Positions 34,449-44,848 of a DNA stretch of 64,000 bases are shown piece after piece. Both the position numbers and the translations under genes were made by a program. Source of the DNA: Anisodus tanguticus. Lineage: Eukaryota > Streptophyta > Magnoliopsida > Solanales > Solanaceae. The first letter of the stretch is position 1. Each line of letters opens with the position of its first letter. Below the pieces are notes generated by a model. It saw only the letters and a program-made list of their open reading frames with translations. It ran no database searches and had not been told where the DNA came from. The DNA is taken from positions 51,177,859 to 51,241,858 of the forward strand of contig CM067547.1 in NCBI GenBank assembly GCA_034509755.1, read 5' to 3'.

Positions 34449-35917
34449 ACAAGATGGGAAAGAAGGCGAATAAAACTATGCCTGCTTGGGCATCACACGA
34501 TGGGTTCCCAGTAGAATTAGCATATAGGTGAAGGTTCAAATTGTGGTACCTAGTCATCTTGTGTGTTTGTATTCATCTGTAGTTTTAAGAGAACATTCTT
34601 ATATTTAGGTGGATTCAATTGTTTCGTGCTGGAGAAAGAACTTTTTCCTCTGTAACCAACCCCCCCCCCCCCCCCCCCCAATCCTTTTGCGTTTATGTAA
34701 TTGTATATTACATCTTCTTTAAATAATAGTGGTGTATGAAGCATTTCGTGCACACCCGATTATTCTACCATATTTGCTTCTTCTTACCAATACAGATATC
34801 GGATAACTTCTCTGATTTGTCTGGTCTGTATTTGGATTTAATGATGACATGATATGAGCTTATATGAAGAAATGAGGATTCATATAGTCAACTCTAAATT
34901 GTTTGGAACTGAGGTATAGATGTTGTTTGAATTTAAACTTTGATCTTCAAAATTTGCATTCATTTATTGATCACTAGATCACACACCTCGAGTGCAGTAA
35001 GCTCCATTATTTCGAGGGTTGCTTACTCTGCTAACTAATAGTTTCTGAACTGTCACTTGGACCAACTAAACCCCACCAGTTTTGGCTCTTCAAGATGGTT
35101 TTCTGAGCCAGTAAATGACCTAACCCTTGAGTTCTCTAAACAAAGCAATGCCATTGAGCTAAAGTGGGAAAAAGGATCCCACTTTCACAAACTATGCTTG
35201 ATTATTCATTAATAGTTGATCAAATTTGATACATTTGCCCTCGGAAACAAGAAGTTTTGGTCCGCGAGGAATAATATTAACCACTTGACGCCATCCGACG
35301 CATACGTTATTGTTATTTTATGTCCCGCTTTGTCTTTTCGTATGATTTTGCTTACTATACCTGCTGCTGCAGTTTTAATTGGCATAGTAACTGACTTGTT
35401 AAACATGCCTGAGCTCCATTGTTATAACTAATGTAGTGGTCATGATGCAGTGACCTTTATAGTGAAAGTCTGAAAGATTGCTTCTTAAGTAGATCTCCAT
35501 GTCTCAGGAGAGTGGATTGATCAGCATAAGTTTGTAGCGCGGGGAACGAAATGCACTGTTAATGAAGTTTGATTATTATCTCAACTAAAATAACAAAGGC
35601 ATTCTATCCGGCTTTCGTAACCAGGTAACATGTGTTTGAGAATTTTTGAAGTTGTTAGATAACATCATCATAGGGTATATATGATGGTTCACTTCAGAAT
35701 TAAACCTATTGCACCTGAAAGCTGCAGAAGAATGTTTGCATATCCTACACTAGAGAGTTTGAAGAAATGCAATCAACTAAGCTCAATCTAAGGCACCTAA
35801 GAAAAAGTGAATACCAAGATACTTTTTAAGTGGAGAAATGTAGGTAAAATTTCCGAATTAGGATCTGCATGGCAAGATCTCTTAGCATTCTCGAACAGTT
35901 GGTTTGAAGACGCGCAT
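34449..35917. other. SMO2 3' flank, no gene seen
   Basis: It holds a poly-C run (34660-34679), an RTE-LINE 3' tail remnant (about 34845-34930, GAGGATTCATATAGTCAACT) and otherwise unrecognised sequence. Small open frames lack family features. Confidence 0.6.
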
Positions 35918-36018
35918 ATTACCAAAACAGATAAGCACTAGGTACACAAGCCAATGAGCCAACATTGATGAACTAATCATCAAAGAGGACTTCGCAATTG
36001 TTTAAAGTCTTCAAATTC
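35918..36018 (+). repeat. 101-bp direct repeat, left copy
   Basis: Matches 37313-37413 over exactly 101 bases with about five substitutions (starts ATTACCAAAACAGAT, ends AGTCTTCAAATTC). The pair brackets a retroelement gag-plus-LTR fragment. Confidence 0.88.
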
Positions 36019-36840
36019 TTATTATCTTCCGGATTTGCAGCTTGATAACAAGCTCTTCAAAGGTCATCTCCTTTGTCTTGAGTTTCAAGTAACTCATAAA
36101 CTCATTCCATGAAGGAGGTAACTTTTCAATCGCCGATGCAACTAAAAACTGCTCGTTTGGCTTTAGTCCTTCCAAATCCAGGTGATGTAAAATCATTTGG
36201 AATTCCTGGACTTGGGACATCACTGTCTTGCTGTCCACCATTTGGAATTTTAGAAATTTCCCAACGATGAACTTCTTAGTACCCGCATCTTGTGCGTTGT
36301 ACTTCTTTTGCGCTTTTTCCACAAGCTCTTTGGCGATTGCCAACGGTGCAATAGACCGTGTAGAGAGGGTCTGCCAAGCAGTTCAGTATATAGTTCTTGC
36401 ACATGAAATCGCTATGATTCCACGCATCACGAACCATCTTCATGCCGTTAACGACATGGATACAAAGGCCCCCTTCACCCGTTTGAGCGGGCAAAGAGTC
36501 CATTTCATCTCCAGCTTGTGGAGGATCTTACGTAAGGAACCGGGCCATACCCATAACTGTTAAGTAGAACAACATATTTTGCTGCCATCTTTTAAATTCT
36601 GATCCCATGAACTTTTCAGGGCGATTATGGTGGTGTGAAGAAGAGGGTGGAGCTCCAACAAGCCGGGAAGGCAAAGTGTTACGCTTGAACACCAGAGCGC
36701 AGCAGCAGCAGTGAAGGCGGCGGAGTTACTGCCTTGGCTAGTAGCGGCAGTGGCGGGGAAGGCAGCAACGTTGCCTCGAGGGGCAGCAGCAGTAGCAGCA
36801 ACATCAGTCATATTTCCAGCCATGTTATTGCAGTTACCGT
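36011..36840 (-). pseudogene. copia gag fragment of a second family
   Basis: The minus strand starts near 36823 (MAGNMTDVAATAAAPRGNVA), shifts frame more than once (NYILNCLADPLYTVYC near 36400), then reads AKELVEKAQKKYNAQDAGTK to EELVIKLQIRK at 36343-36020, the UBN2_2-type gag core of Ty1/copia. No zinc knuckle, protease or pol is present; the fragment stops at the 101-bp repeat. Confidence 0.78.
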
Positions 36841-36861
36841 AAGCAAAATATTGTCTTAAGT

Positions 36862-37247
36862 TGTTGGGTTACAAGGATTTGCAAGAAACGGAAATTACAA
36901 GTAATCGCTTATGTAAGAATTGAAATTACAATTCAACTAGAAAACTGAAAAGGCGTGTGGTCTTTCCTCGAACCGAAGCACATCTAGGTCCTCCTCCTTT
37001 AAACACATGGGATACCCCTTGGGGTCCCAACCCCAAACCCATTTCGAGTCTTATATACACAACAATTCTTTCTTCCTCTACCGATGAGGGAGAATTGATC
37101 ACACACCACACTTTTCCATGCTTCAAACACCTTACTTCGTGAACCAATATCTCTTTCATTTCTCAATGAAATTTGACGATTCTTGGCCCTACGGTTATCT
37201 ACGTACTTAGTAGATCATGCATGTGTGAAGAACCGGATTCTCCAACA
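36862..37247 (-). repeat. probable 5' LTR of the gag fragment
   Basis: The block runs TGTTGGGTTAC to TCTCCAACA, with inverted TGTTGG/CCAACA ends like the solo LTR at 48000-48918. It lies immediately upstream (minus sense) of the gag start. Only 39 bases separate it from the ATG and no PBS is visible, so the leader is deleted. Confidence 0.65.
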
Positions 37248-37312
37248 TACGTAAAACTAGTGTTTAAGCCGTTAAAGTTGGTCGGTCGCAACTCCCGCCA
37301 AAGGCTAATTTC

Positions 37313-37413
37313 ATTACCAAAACAGATGAGCACTAGGTACACAAGTCAATGAGCCAACATTGATGAACTGATCATCAAAGAGGACTTCACAATTGTTTAA
37401 AGTCTTCAAATTC
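37313..37413 (+). repeat. 101-bp direct repeat, right copy
   Basis: Partner of 35918-36018. It lies 179 bases downstream of the stop codon of the SDR final exon (37592), so this sequence probably belonged to the SDR 3' flank. Confidence 0.88.
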
Positions 37414-38667
37414 AGGTCAAAAATTGATCCAGTGTTGCAACAAAATGGACATAATTCCTTCAAATGATAAACCTGCTAAGAAGCAACTTTTCCAATACTC
37501 ACAGAAGGTCCAGCCAATGACACATTTAAGACACACTCGACAAAGGTTTCCTCTGCAATAGTGTAGCATTACTCTGCAGGCAGTTATTCCTCTAGCCATG
37601 GTGAGGGTAGAAGCCATTTACAGACATTCCACCATCAACACAGATTATCTGACCGGTGATGTACGTCGATGCAGGGAGACAAAGGAATCCCACAAGAGAT
37701 GAAACCTCGGATGGCTCTCCTAGGCGCCCAAGTGGAGTCCGGTCATATACTTCTTGTAAATAATCTTTGTTACTCGGCACCTGAACATGAAAAGGGGTAT
37801 TAAAATATTAAGTATGTTAACACAACTGAAAAATAGAAACTCAAACATGAACGGTTACTCGGTTAGATGCGGAAACAACTCGATCCATCTGTTGTTGTTT
37901 GGTTGACTGTTGGAAAAATAAAAATAAAATGAATATTTGACGCAGCTACAAATTTTAACATGATGATGCAAACTAACGTGAAAGCTTTTGCCAAGATAAT
38001 TACATATGTTGACAAAGACTCGTCCTTCTTGACTGTGCCTGAGCTTTATAAGCTGATCTTACATCTGATTCTTTTCATATCCGCTCTTACACCCACTGCG
38101 TCTAGCTCACACTATATGCACGTATATAGAACGTTGTAAGAAATAGCTATATGCCATGAGAGTACACCCATTGCCACAAACAAGAAATTGGTACATTGCA
38201 TGACTTGCGTGCCATAAAGTGCACATAGACACAGGTTATGGGCTTGGGCCTGCTAGAAACCTCTCATATTTTTTCTTTTTGGCATGAAAATCAAGTTCAA
38301 ACTAACCCACTGGTGCAACTCTGATAGCATTCACGGCGGCATACTTCCGTTAAAGGTTGACGGGCTTCAATTGGAAATCAAGAAGATGCTTATCATGGAA
38401 GAAGAGCCCAGAATGAGTCCAAAAATTAAGGCGAAAGTGCTACACGTATTTCATGGTCCAAGTGAAAGAGGAGGAAAATGGGGCCTTTCAGCTAGGTCCA
38501 TAGTTCCAGAATTTATACGCAGAGTAAGATCGAAAAATGGAAGTTTTACAATCATCGACTCAAACCCATTGTTGAATCCTACTGCTTGTTCTCCTTATGG
38601 TAATTCAACATCTGGACTTCAGAACCTTAATTGACTGTTTCTCCACCCCCAAGAACCCACTCTTTTT

Positions 38668-41600
38668 CTTTTTTTATAACAATGGTGTCTGGGCCAGCTT
38701 GTGCACACCTCGACTAATTTCATTGGATACCTGTCACACTACAAGAATTTCAACTTTTTAACGACCACGATTTGCGAAGGGATATGAATCCGGTCGTCAT
38801 AAGTATATTTATAGCAACTAAATTATTTTACTGTCGCTACAAATCAATTTTTATTCAACAATAACAAGAGGATAATATCCCATCGTTAAAAAGTATAATA
38901 TCCGGTCGTTGATACTAAATTAACCCAAAGAAAAAGCGCCAGCTATTTTCTGCCCTTTTCCCTCAAACTCTCCCTCTACCTCCACTTCCCCAAAATTAAG
39001 AAAATCCTTAAAAGACAAAACTAACTAGCATTCTCTGCACCTCTCTAAAATCTGATTTCCCCTAGATTGCAAACATTTATTTGAAAATTTTAGATGATTG
39101 TGGAATAACTTTGGGAAATTTAAAGAAGTCTCAAATTAAGATGGTTAGGGCTATGAATGTGCTGTTAGTACTACGTACAGTATATCTGATTTTTTTCTGA
39201 AGTTTAAATGACACATATTTGTCCATATTGTTCGTATGAATGTTGGTTGATGTAATTCTCCTCGCCTTTTTATATAAGCATTCACCCTCCTGTCCATGAT
39301 ATCAACTTTGTGTTTTCTTTAGTTGAATTTCGTAGTTAGGAGGGTCGCTATGTTTTGTGCTCAATTCCCTTTCCATTTGGTAGTTAAAACATGCTTACTC
39401 GCTAAACAAGATCTTGACTTTTCTTTGTATGAAGTTCAAATATCTGCTTCCAATGGTAGCGCTCCTCATTTTGCAATTTGGTTGATTTATGCAGTTATGA
39501 TTGAGGGTGTTCTTTGCGGAATGCTTTCTGGTTAGCAGTGAAAAAGTTTACTTGTTCAATAAGATCTTCCATACTTCAATTCTTTGGTTTTTTTTAGTCT
39601 GGTTTGGTTCCAAATCAGCAGTTTAATATTATCTAATTCTTGTTGTGATTCTGTAGCTTAAATGCTTGTGTCATGTGTTTATTTTGATAAATGCTGTTAT
39701 CCCTTTTATCTTACTTGTTGAAACATTGTTTGTTCAGTCTATTACATCTTGCATTGATTAAATAAACTTCAGATTTTGAGTGGACTTGTGGACTAAGCAA
39801 CATTAATTTTATAGCGACACTTGCTTATCTCTTTTCATTGAACCTAGAGTTAACAGATGGTACTTGATTGTTTAAGGGGTTACTCCTACTCCCTATGTTG
39901 TTCGGACTCTTCAAAAATGTGGATGGGTGCATGTCGGTTCTTCCAAAAGTGGTGCATTTCTTAAGGATCTGACATGGGTGCATTTTGGATGTTCTATGTG
40001 TGAGTACTTTGCGATTACATTTTTATTTTTGATGTGGAAGCAAGCTTATATTTCTTTGATTCGATCTTACAAGTTAGATGGGACTTTTGAGTTTTGAGTC
40101 TTGTTCTGTCTTCTTGGTTTCAAATTTCATAGCATTTTGATAGAATCTTTTAGTTGGTGGTTTACATGTTTGCCATGTGATCAAGTGTTTGTACTTCTAG
40201 GATTCAACGAGTTGATTTTGGAAAATGGATGATTGATATATAAAAGTATGTGCTGCTTGATTATATTAGAGTATTTGGAGTACAAGAAAAATCCAGCATC
40301 ATCCAAATTGTAAGCGGGTAAACCTCTTCAGATCTGTATTCTTGATAGCGAAGTTGTTGGATGGCGATAGCAACTTATTTAAATTTTTCTCTGATTATAT
40401 GAATAGCTCTAGTAATTCTCCTTTTAAAAGATATGTTCCTTATTTTTGTTGTTGTTATTATTATTATTGTTACTTTTATTATTCTTGTTGATGCTTCCTC
40501 GCAAAAATATACAACATTGGGAAGCATTCCTCATTTGTGTGCTTTTGTCTCTCTAGAAAGAGGATAATTTTAATAGCAGATCAGATATGATGGTAATTGT
40601 TAAGTATTATAAGCAGTGAGAATAATAAATTCCAGTTCTTTGATATCTTAAACTGATACAATTCCTTTCTTAGTCAGCAGCAATATTCATTCATCTGCCT
40701 GTTGTTCATATTTCCCTATCTTACGCTCAAAGATTAGTGAGTTAAGCTGGCAGGAACCTCACGAATGTATGGCTCTTTTATTTTATTTTTTAAGAGTGTA
40801 TATCTTTACTGTACCTCAAATTCATATGCATGTCTTCATCAAGCAAAAGATTTCATCTTTCAATCTAATTTAAATCTGGAGAGTTGCTTTCACATAGTAC
40901 AGTAGGCATTCTGATATCAATTTGGTCGAGTTGGGAAATGAAGCTGTCAAAGAAGATGATAGAGCGTTGTTTATTGGAAGAAGCAGGTCTTCAATCAACA
41001 TCGCCTAGAATCAGAAGTTCATCTGTGACATTTCAGATTACTACGTTTGAAACACTATATTTGCATTAATCAGATAATATCAGTTCCTAGAACTCATGTA
41101 AGGTAAACACTTCAAATTTTTCTTGATGGATGAAATTTTCTTGCATGAAAATCAATTAACTCTGAGAGCAATGTAAGTGGACTTTCATGATTTCAAGACT
41201 TTAGTTCCTGAAGACTATGGCTCAACTTGTTGTTTTCCATCTCCCCTATTTATCTACTGTTTAGAGTTTGGTGCCGTTTACTTACTTAAACCTATCTGAT
41301 CGTGCAAATCTATTTGATGAATCAAAAAAGGTACAGTAAACCTTTTCCTTATCTTTGTGTTTTCTACATGGGTCATTGATATATAAGTGTTATCTTACAC
41401 CTACTGGTTTTTCACAATCTTATTTCTTGTAACATGTATTATTTTAAATGTATCACTACTTTGCTGACACAAAAATACCATGCTATATGAGTTTTTATAG
41501 CTACATATGTATGTATGAGTGTATTTGGAAACTTCTCTTAGTACTACATCCACAAGGATTTTAAAATTGCAAGATTCACTAAGGTACTATCCTGTCCATT

Positions 41601-42614
41601 GACTGCGCAGATCTTTTGTATTGGAATTCCTTAATTGACAGTGCTTCTGAAAGATTTACTTTGTGATGGACAGATGATGTGGAGGCTAAATTTCTTGGTA
41701 TTCTTAGTTGTGCTGTCCTTAACAACAATTACATGTTATTCCATAATATACCCCATGCACACTCCTTTCACTCTGATGGTTACGTCCCTTGGTATATTCA
41801 GAACATGCATTCAACATATTTCTGAAATTTCCGTCCTTTTAACAGGTAAAGGATTTGAAGTTTGAAGAATTTATTCTGAAGAAAGTGCAGAGCAAGTTGA
41901 AGCGACTGAGAATGCTAAAGAACAAGTTGAACTACACAAGGAACCAATTTTATTTTATTTTAGGGGTTACTTAAAGATGTTCCCTATTTTATATGCTACA
42001 TTTGTATCTTCTTCTTTGTTAGGAGTTAATGAATATAACGTCATACAATTTAGATTGGTATCTTTGTACGTTTTGGGTTTCTGCATATATTGAAATTGTA
42101 ACATACAGTTAGCAAAAGGAAGTTCAGTCGCTAGAAGTTTATTATGATTGGTAACTACACTTATAAGGACTGTATTTGTTGTCTCCGTTAGAGGATTTTA
42201 ACGATCGGAATGATAATCAACGAAGGGAAAAATCGGTCGCTAAAAAGGATAATAATGACCGGTATTTATGTCGTCGCTAAAGAGTCTTTAATGACCGGAT
42301 TCCCAATCCGGTTGTTGACTTTTAACATCAAGGCTTTTAGCGACCGGTGACGACCAAATTTTTTCCGGTCATTATTAACTTATAGCAACCGGATTTGGAC
42401 TTATAACGATGGGATTTCCTTTCGTTAAAAGCTTTTTTTCTTGTAGTGTCACCTCCCACTAGCAACAGGTACCAGGTAACACTGCCCATCAAGGCTAGGA
42501 CACATGAGAAGAAATCACCTAGTGTTTTTGTCTCTGTTGGGATTTAAACCCGAGACCTCATGGTTCTCAACCCACTGCATTGACCACTAGGCCACACCCT
42601 TGGGTGCAAAATAC
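38668..42614 (-). mobile_element. SINE split by the CACTA element
   Basis: The minus-sense SINE starts near 42603 (GGGTGTGGCCTAGTGGTCAA, A box), has a B box GGGTTTAAATCCC at about 42545, and continues to GGAGGTGA at 42449. It resumes at 38736 (CAGGTATCCAATG) and ends in an A tail at 38668. ACTCTTTTT at both sides (38659-38667, 42615-42623) is the likely SINE target duplication. Sequence 38737-42448 is inserted. Confidence 0.85.
38737..42448. mobile_element. non-autonomous CACTA (En/Spm) transposon
   Basis: The 3712-bp element starts CACTACAAGAATTT and ends TTTTTTCTTGTAGTG, with a perfect 3-bp target duplication TCA (38734-38736, 42449-42451). Subterminal regions carry many copies of short motifs such as CCGGTCGT, GCGACCGG and ATGACCGG in both orientations (38763-38910 and 42190-42400), as in CACTA elements. 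I see no transposase motif; short open frames inside are unrecognised. Confidence 0.92.
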
Positions 42615-43189
42615 ACTCTTTTTGTTAAGTTAACCTGATTTTAAGAAAAAAGAACACTCTTTTGGTGCTCAATTTTGTTCTTTTTCTCCCCATTTACTAG
42701 CAGTGTCAGGGATTAGCATGAAAAACCATAAACATTGGGATATAAAAGCATATAAAACTCTTGAATACGAACCTCAATAAAAAAGAAAAAAAACATGTAA
42801 AAATTATGATGATGCCAATCGTAAGGATTGAAAGTCAAATACATGATACTGGTATCATAGACAAATTAGGGTGCATGTATTCGAGACCAAAGAAAACATC
42901 AGCAAATACCTAAAGGACGCATTTCATCAAAGATAACAGCATTTGTAATAGGATATTGAAAAGAAGAAAGTATGGAATTACTTGCTCCACCATAGATGTT
43001 TTGATGTACCAAGGTGCAAAACAGCATTACTCCTGATGTTGTCTTTAGCCCACTAGCATGCCAAATATTTTGTAAGTTGATTAATTGCTCCTGTGGACAA
43101 CATTCAATCGGAAAAGTTAAAGACATTTCAATATTTCATCACGATATTCTCTGTCTCTCCATCAACCTAAAGTCTTCTAACCTGTTTGG

Positions 43190-43455
43190 CTAAGCTTCTT
43201 CAAGGCCAAAAGTGCTTTTTTTCAAAGTTGAGGTGTTTGGCCAAACTTTTATGAGAAGAAAAAGTGCTTCCGAGTAAAAGTTGAAGTTGTTTTTGAGAAG
43301 CTCAAAAAAGTAGCTTCTCCCATAATTACTTTTTTGAAAAGCACTTTTGAGAAATACACTTAGAAGCACTTTTTAAAGTTTGGCCAAATACTAATTGCGG
43401 CTCAAAAGTGCTTTTTAAATTGATTAGCCAAATATACAAACTGTTTCACATCAAA
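43190..43455. mobile_element. family F MITE (copy 4)
   Basis: CTGTTTGGCTAAGCTTCTTC and GTGTTTGGCCAAACTTTTAT at the left, TTAGAAGCACTTTTTAAAGT and ATTGATTAGCCAAATATACA at the right: same internal inverted motifs as the other copies, with less AT-rich sequence. Confidence 0.7.
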
Positions 43456-43627
43456 CAACCCAATAACCCACCCAATCCTGCCTTGCCCACGTTTTTCCAA
43501 ATTTTCACTGGGATTCATTTGGTATGGTCGCTCTTCCCCTATTTATCTTACGCATAACCCCCTCCACCTCCTTAACCTTCATGCGCCTACAATACTCAAA
43601 ATCTCGACGGCTTTGGAGTGCTCAACC

Positions 43628-43975
43628 TCACCAAGCACAATTAATGTCCTTGACCCCCTCTTCATTCAAGAGTTTGTGAAAGTAAATCTGCCATCTATGC
43701 CTAATATGTGTCTTCTCCATCAATATTACGCCTTCCTCGTATTTGATACACTTTACTTGGTCCAACTCCCGAACCTTCCTCTCTCTTACCTTGTCTAGCT
43801 TGTACAACTTCATGTCGCCGCTTTTGTTCCGAAGTTCTTCATTCAAACGTCCAAATGCTACAGTCTTTGCCGCCATAACTGCTAACTTCGTCTCCTTTTT
43901 CGCCTTCTTATAACACTCCCTATGAGTTTTAGTTCTATCATCAGAAAATATTTCTTGACCGATTGGATAGATCAA
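43628..43975 (-). pseudogene. RTE-type LINE ORF fragment
   Basis: The minus strand encodes ECYKKAKKETKLAVMAAKTV, later DKVRERKVRELDQVKCIKYE, matching the linker between endonuclease and reverse transcriptase in plant RTE LINEs. It is open for 115 residues but has neither domain. It occupies the place where upstream SDR exons would be expected. Confidence 0.75.
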
Positions 43976-44069
43976 AAAAACTGCGGTAGCAGCTGCAACA
44001 TGAGCTAAATATGCAACATCATAGTATGGATTTCATATAGCAAAAAACAAAAGGGACATGCTATTTCTG

Positions 44070-44492
44070 AAACGTACGAAATATAGTAAATATCGTAAAG
44101 GCAGATATAGTAGTGGTTGCAAACCAGACAGATACAACTTGGTTTTGGAAGATATGACACTAAAAGTTATAGAGCTAGTCGTCTTTCATATCGAGCCATT
44201 GAAGCAGCGTATCGTGCTCTAATCGGACACTTCCATCGTGCTATGAGCATACAACTCCGAAGAAATGGTAAGATATAGGTTAGAGCTCTCTCAGATTTCC
44301 CTATTATGAGGAAACCTACAGAAATAAGAACGGGAAGAGGAAAAGGAAATCCTATAGGTTGAATTGTGCGTCTGTCTAGGGGACATATCCTATTTTGAAA
44401 TGGATGGTATGAGTTTGTTAAATGCTCGACAAATTGCTACATTAGCGGCGCATAAACTATGTTCACCAACCAAGTTTGTTCAGTGATTGTAA
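44070..44492 (+). pseudogene. rpl16: nuclear copy of mitochondrial ribosomal protein L16
   Basis: The plus strand follows mitochondrial (not plastid) rpl16: KYSKYRKGRYSSGCKPD near the start, IEAAYRALIGHFHRAM in another frame near 44200, RGKGNPIG near 44345 and AAHKLCSPTKFVQ near 44455. There are several frameshifts and stops (for example TAG for Trp after GKI, and TGA for Trp in the GNPxGWI motif). As nuclear DNA flanked by a LINE it is best read as a NUMT, not a functional transferred gene: no transit peptide or open frame is present. Confidence 0.8.
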
Positions 44493-44848
44493 GCTTATTA
44501 ATTTGACCCAAATTCTCCATTTTGGTACACGCCAAAGCCTTCCATTTCGCCGTATTGAAAGAGCCATCAATCACAATGATCTCTTTCTTAGAAAAGAAAT
44601 TGCATAAATTCTTCATTTTTTTCTCCCTTCGCAGAGTAAATATTAGTATTTGGAAGCGAAAACAAAAATGAACAAGTGCCTTAAATGTTGCATTTCATGG
44701 CAAATATACAATCTAAGATCCACATAAATGTGCAGGGATTTACATACTTCTCACTGAGCCTCAGTAAACCGTTGTTTTAACCTCATAATTAGGCTAAAAT
44801 GAAATAAAGAAAATTAAGATTAAGCCTTCTCTTATTCATTCATTCATC
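44493..44848. other. stretch between NUMT and PTAC16 stop
   Basis: Probable PTAC16 3' UTR (right end) plus unrecognised sequence; a short minus-strand frame starting near 44616 has no recognisable family. Confidence 0.5.

Larger units (their letters stand above)
37592..43090 (-). pseudogene. tropinone-reductase-like short-chain dehydrogenase remnant
   Basis: Two exons are recognisable. The last (37780-37592) is intact: VPSNKDYLQEVYDRTPLGRL then GEPSEVSSLVGFLCLP, TGQIICVDGGMSVNGF and a stop, the C-terminal signature of plant tropinone-reductase-like SDRs. The one before it (43090-42982, GT-AG bounded) reads GAINQLTKYLAC, then TAG where Glu is expected, then WAKDNIRSNAV, followed by a two-base insertion that shifts the frame. 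The upstream exons with the Gly-rich NADPH motif and the YxxxK site are not found; a LINE and mitochondrial DNA occupy that side. The 5.2-kb intron is inflated by a CACTA element within a SINE. The gene is dead despite its clean final exon. Confidence 0.8.

Noticed and set aside
38284..38634. 116-residue plus-strand frame
   Set aside because: Fairly balanced composition, but no family recognised, antisense within the SDR remnant intron and no splice context; kept out as unsupported. A protein search would decide.
44070..44492. Functional nuclear-transferred rpl16 or plastid rpl16
   Set aside because: Stops and frameshifts throughout, no transit peptide, and the motifs follow the mitochondrial, not the plastid, protein.
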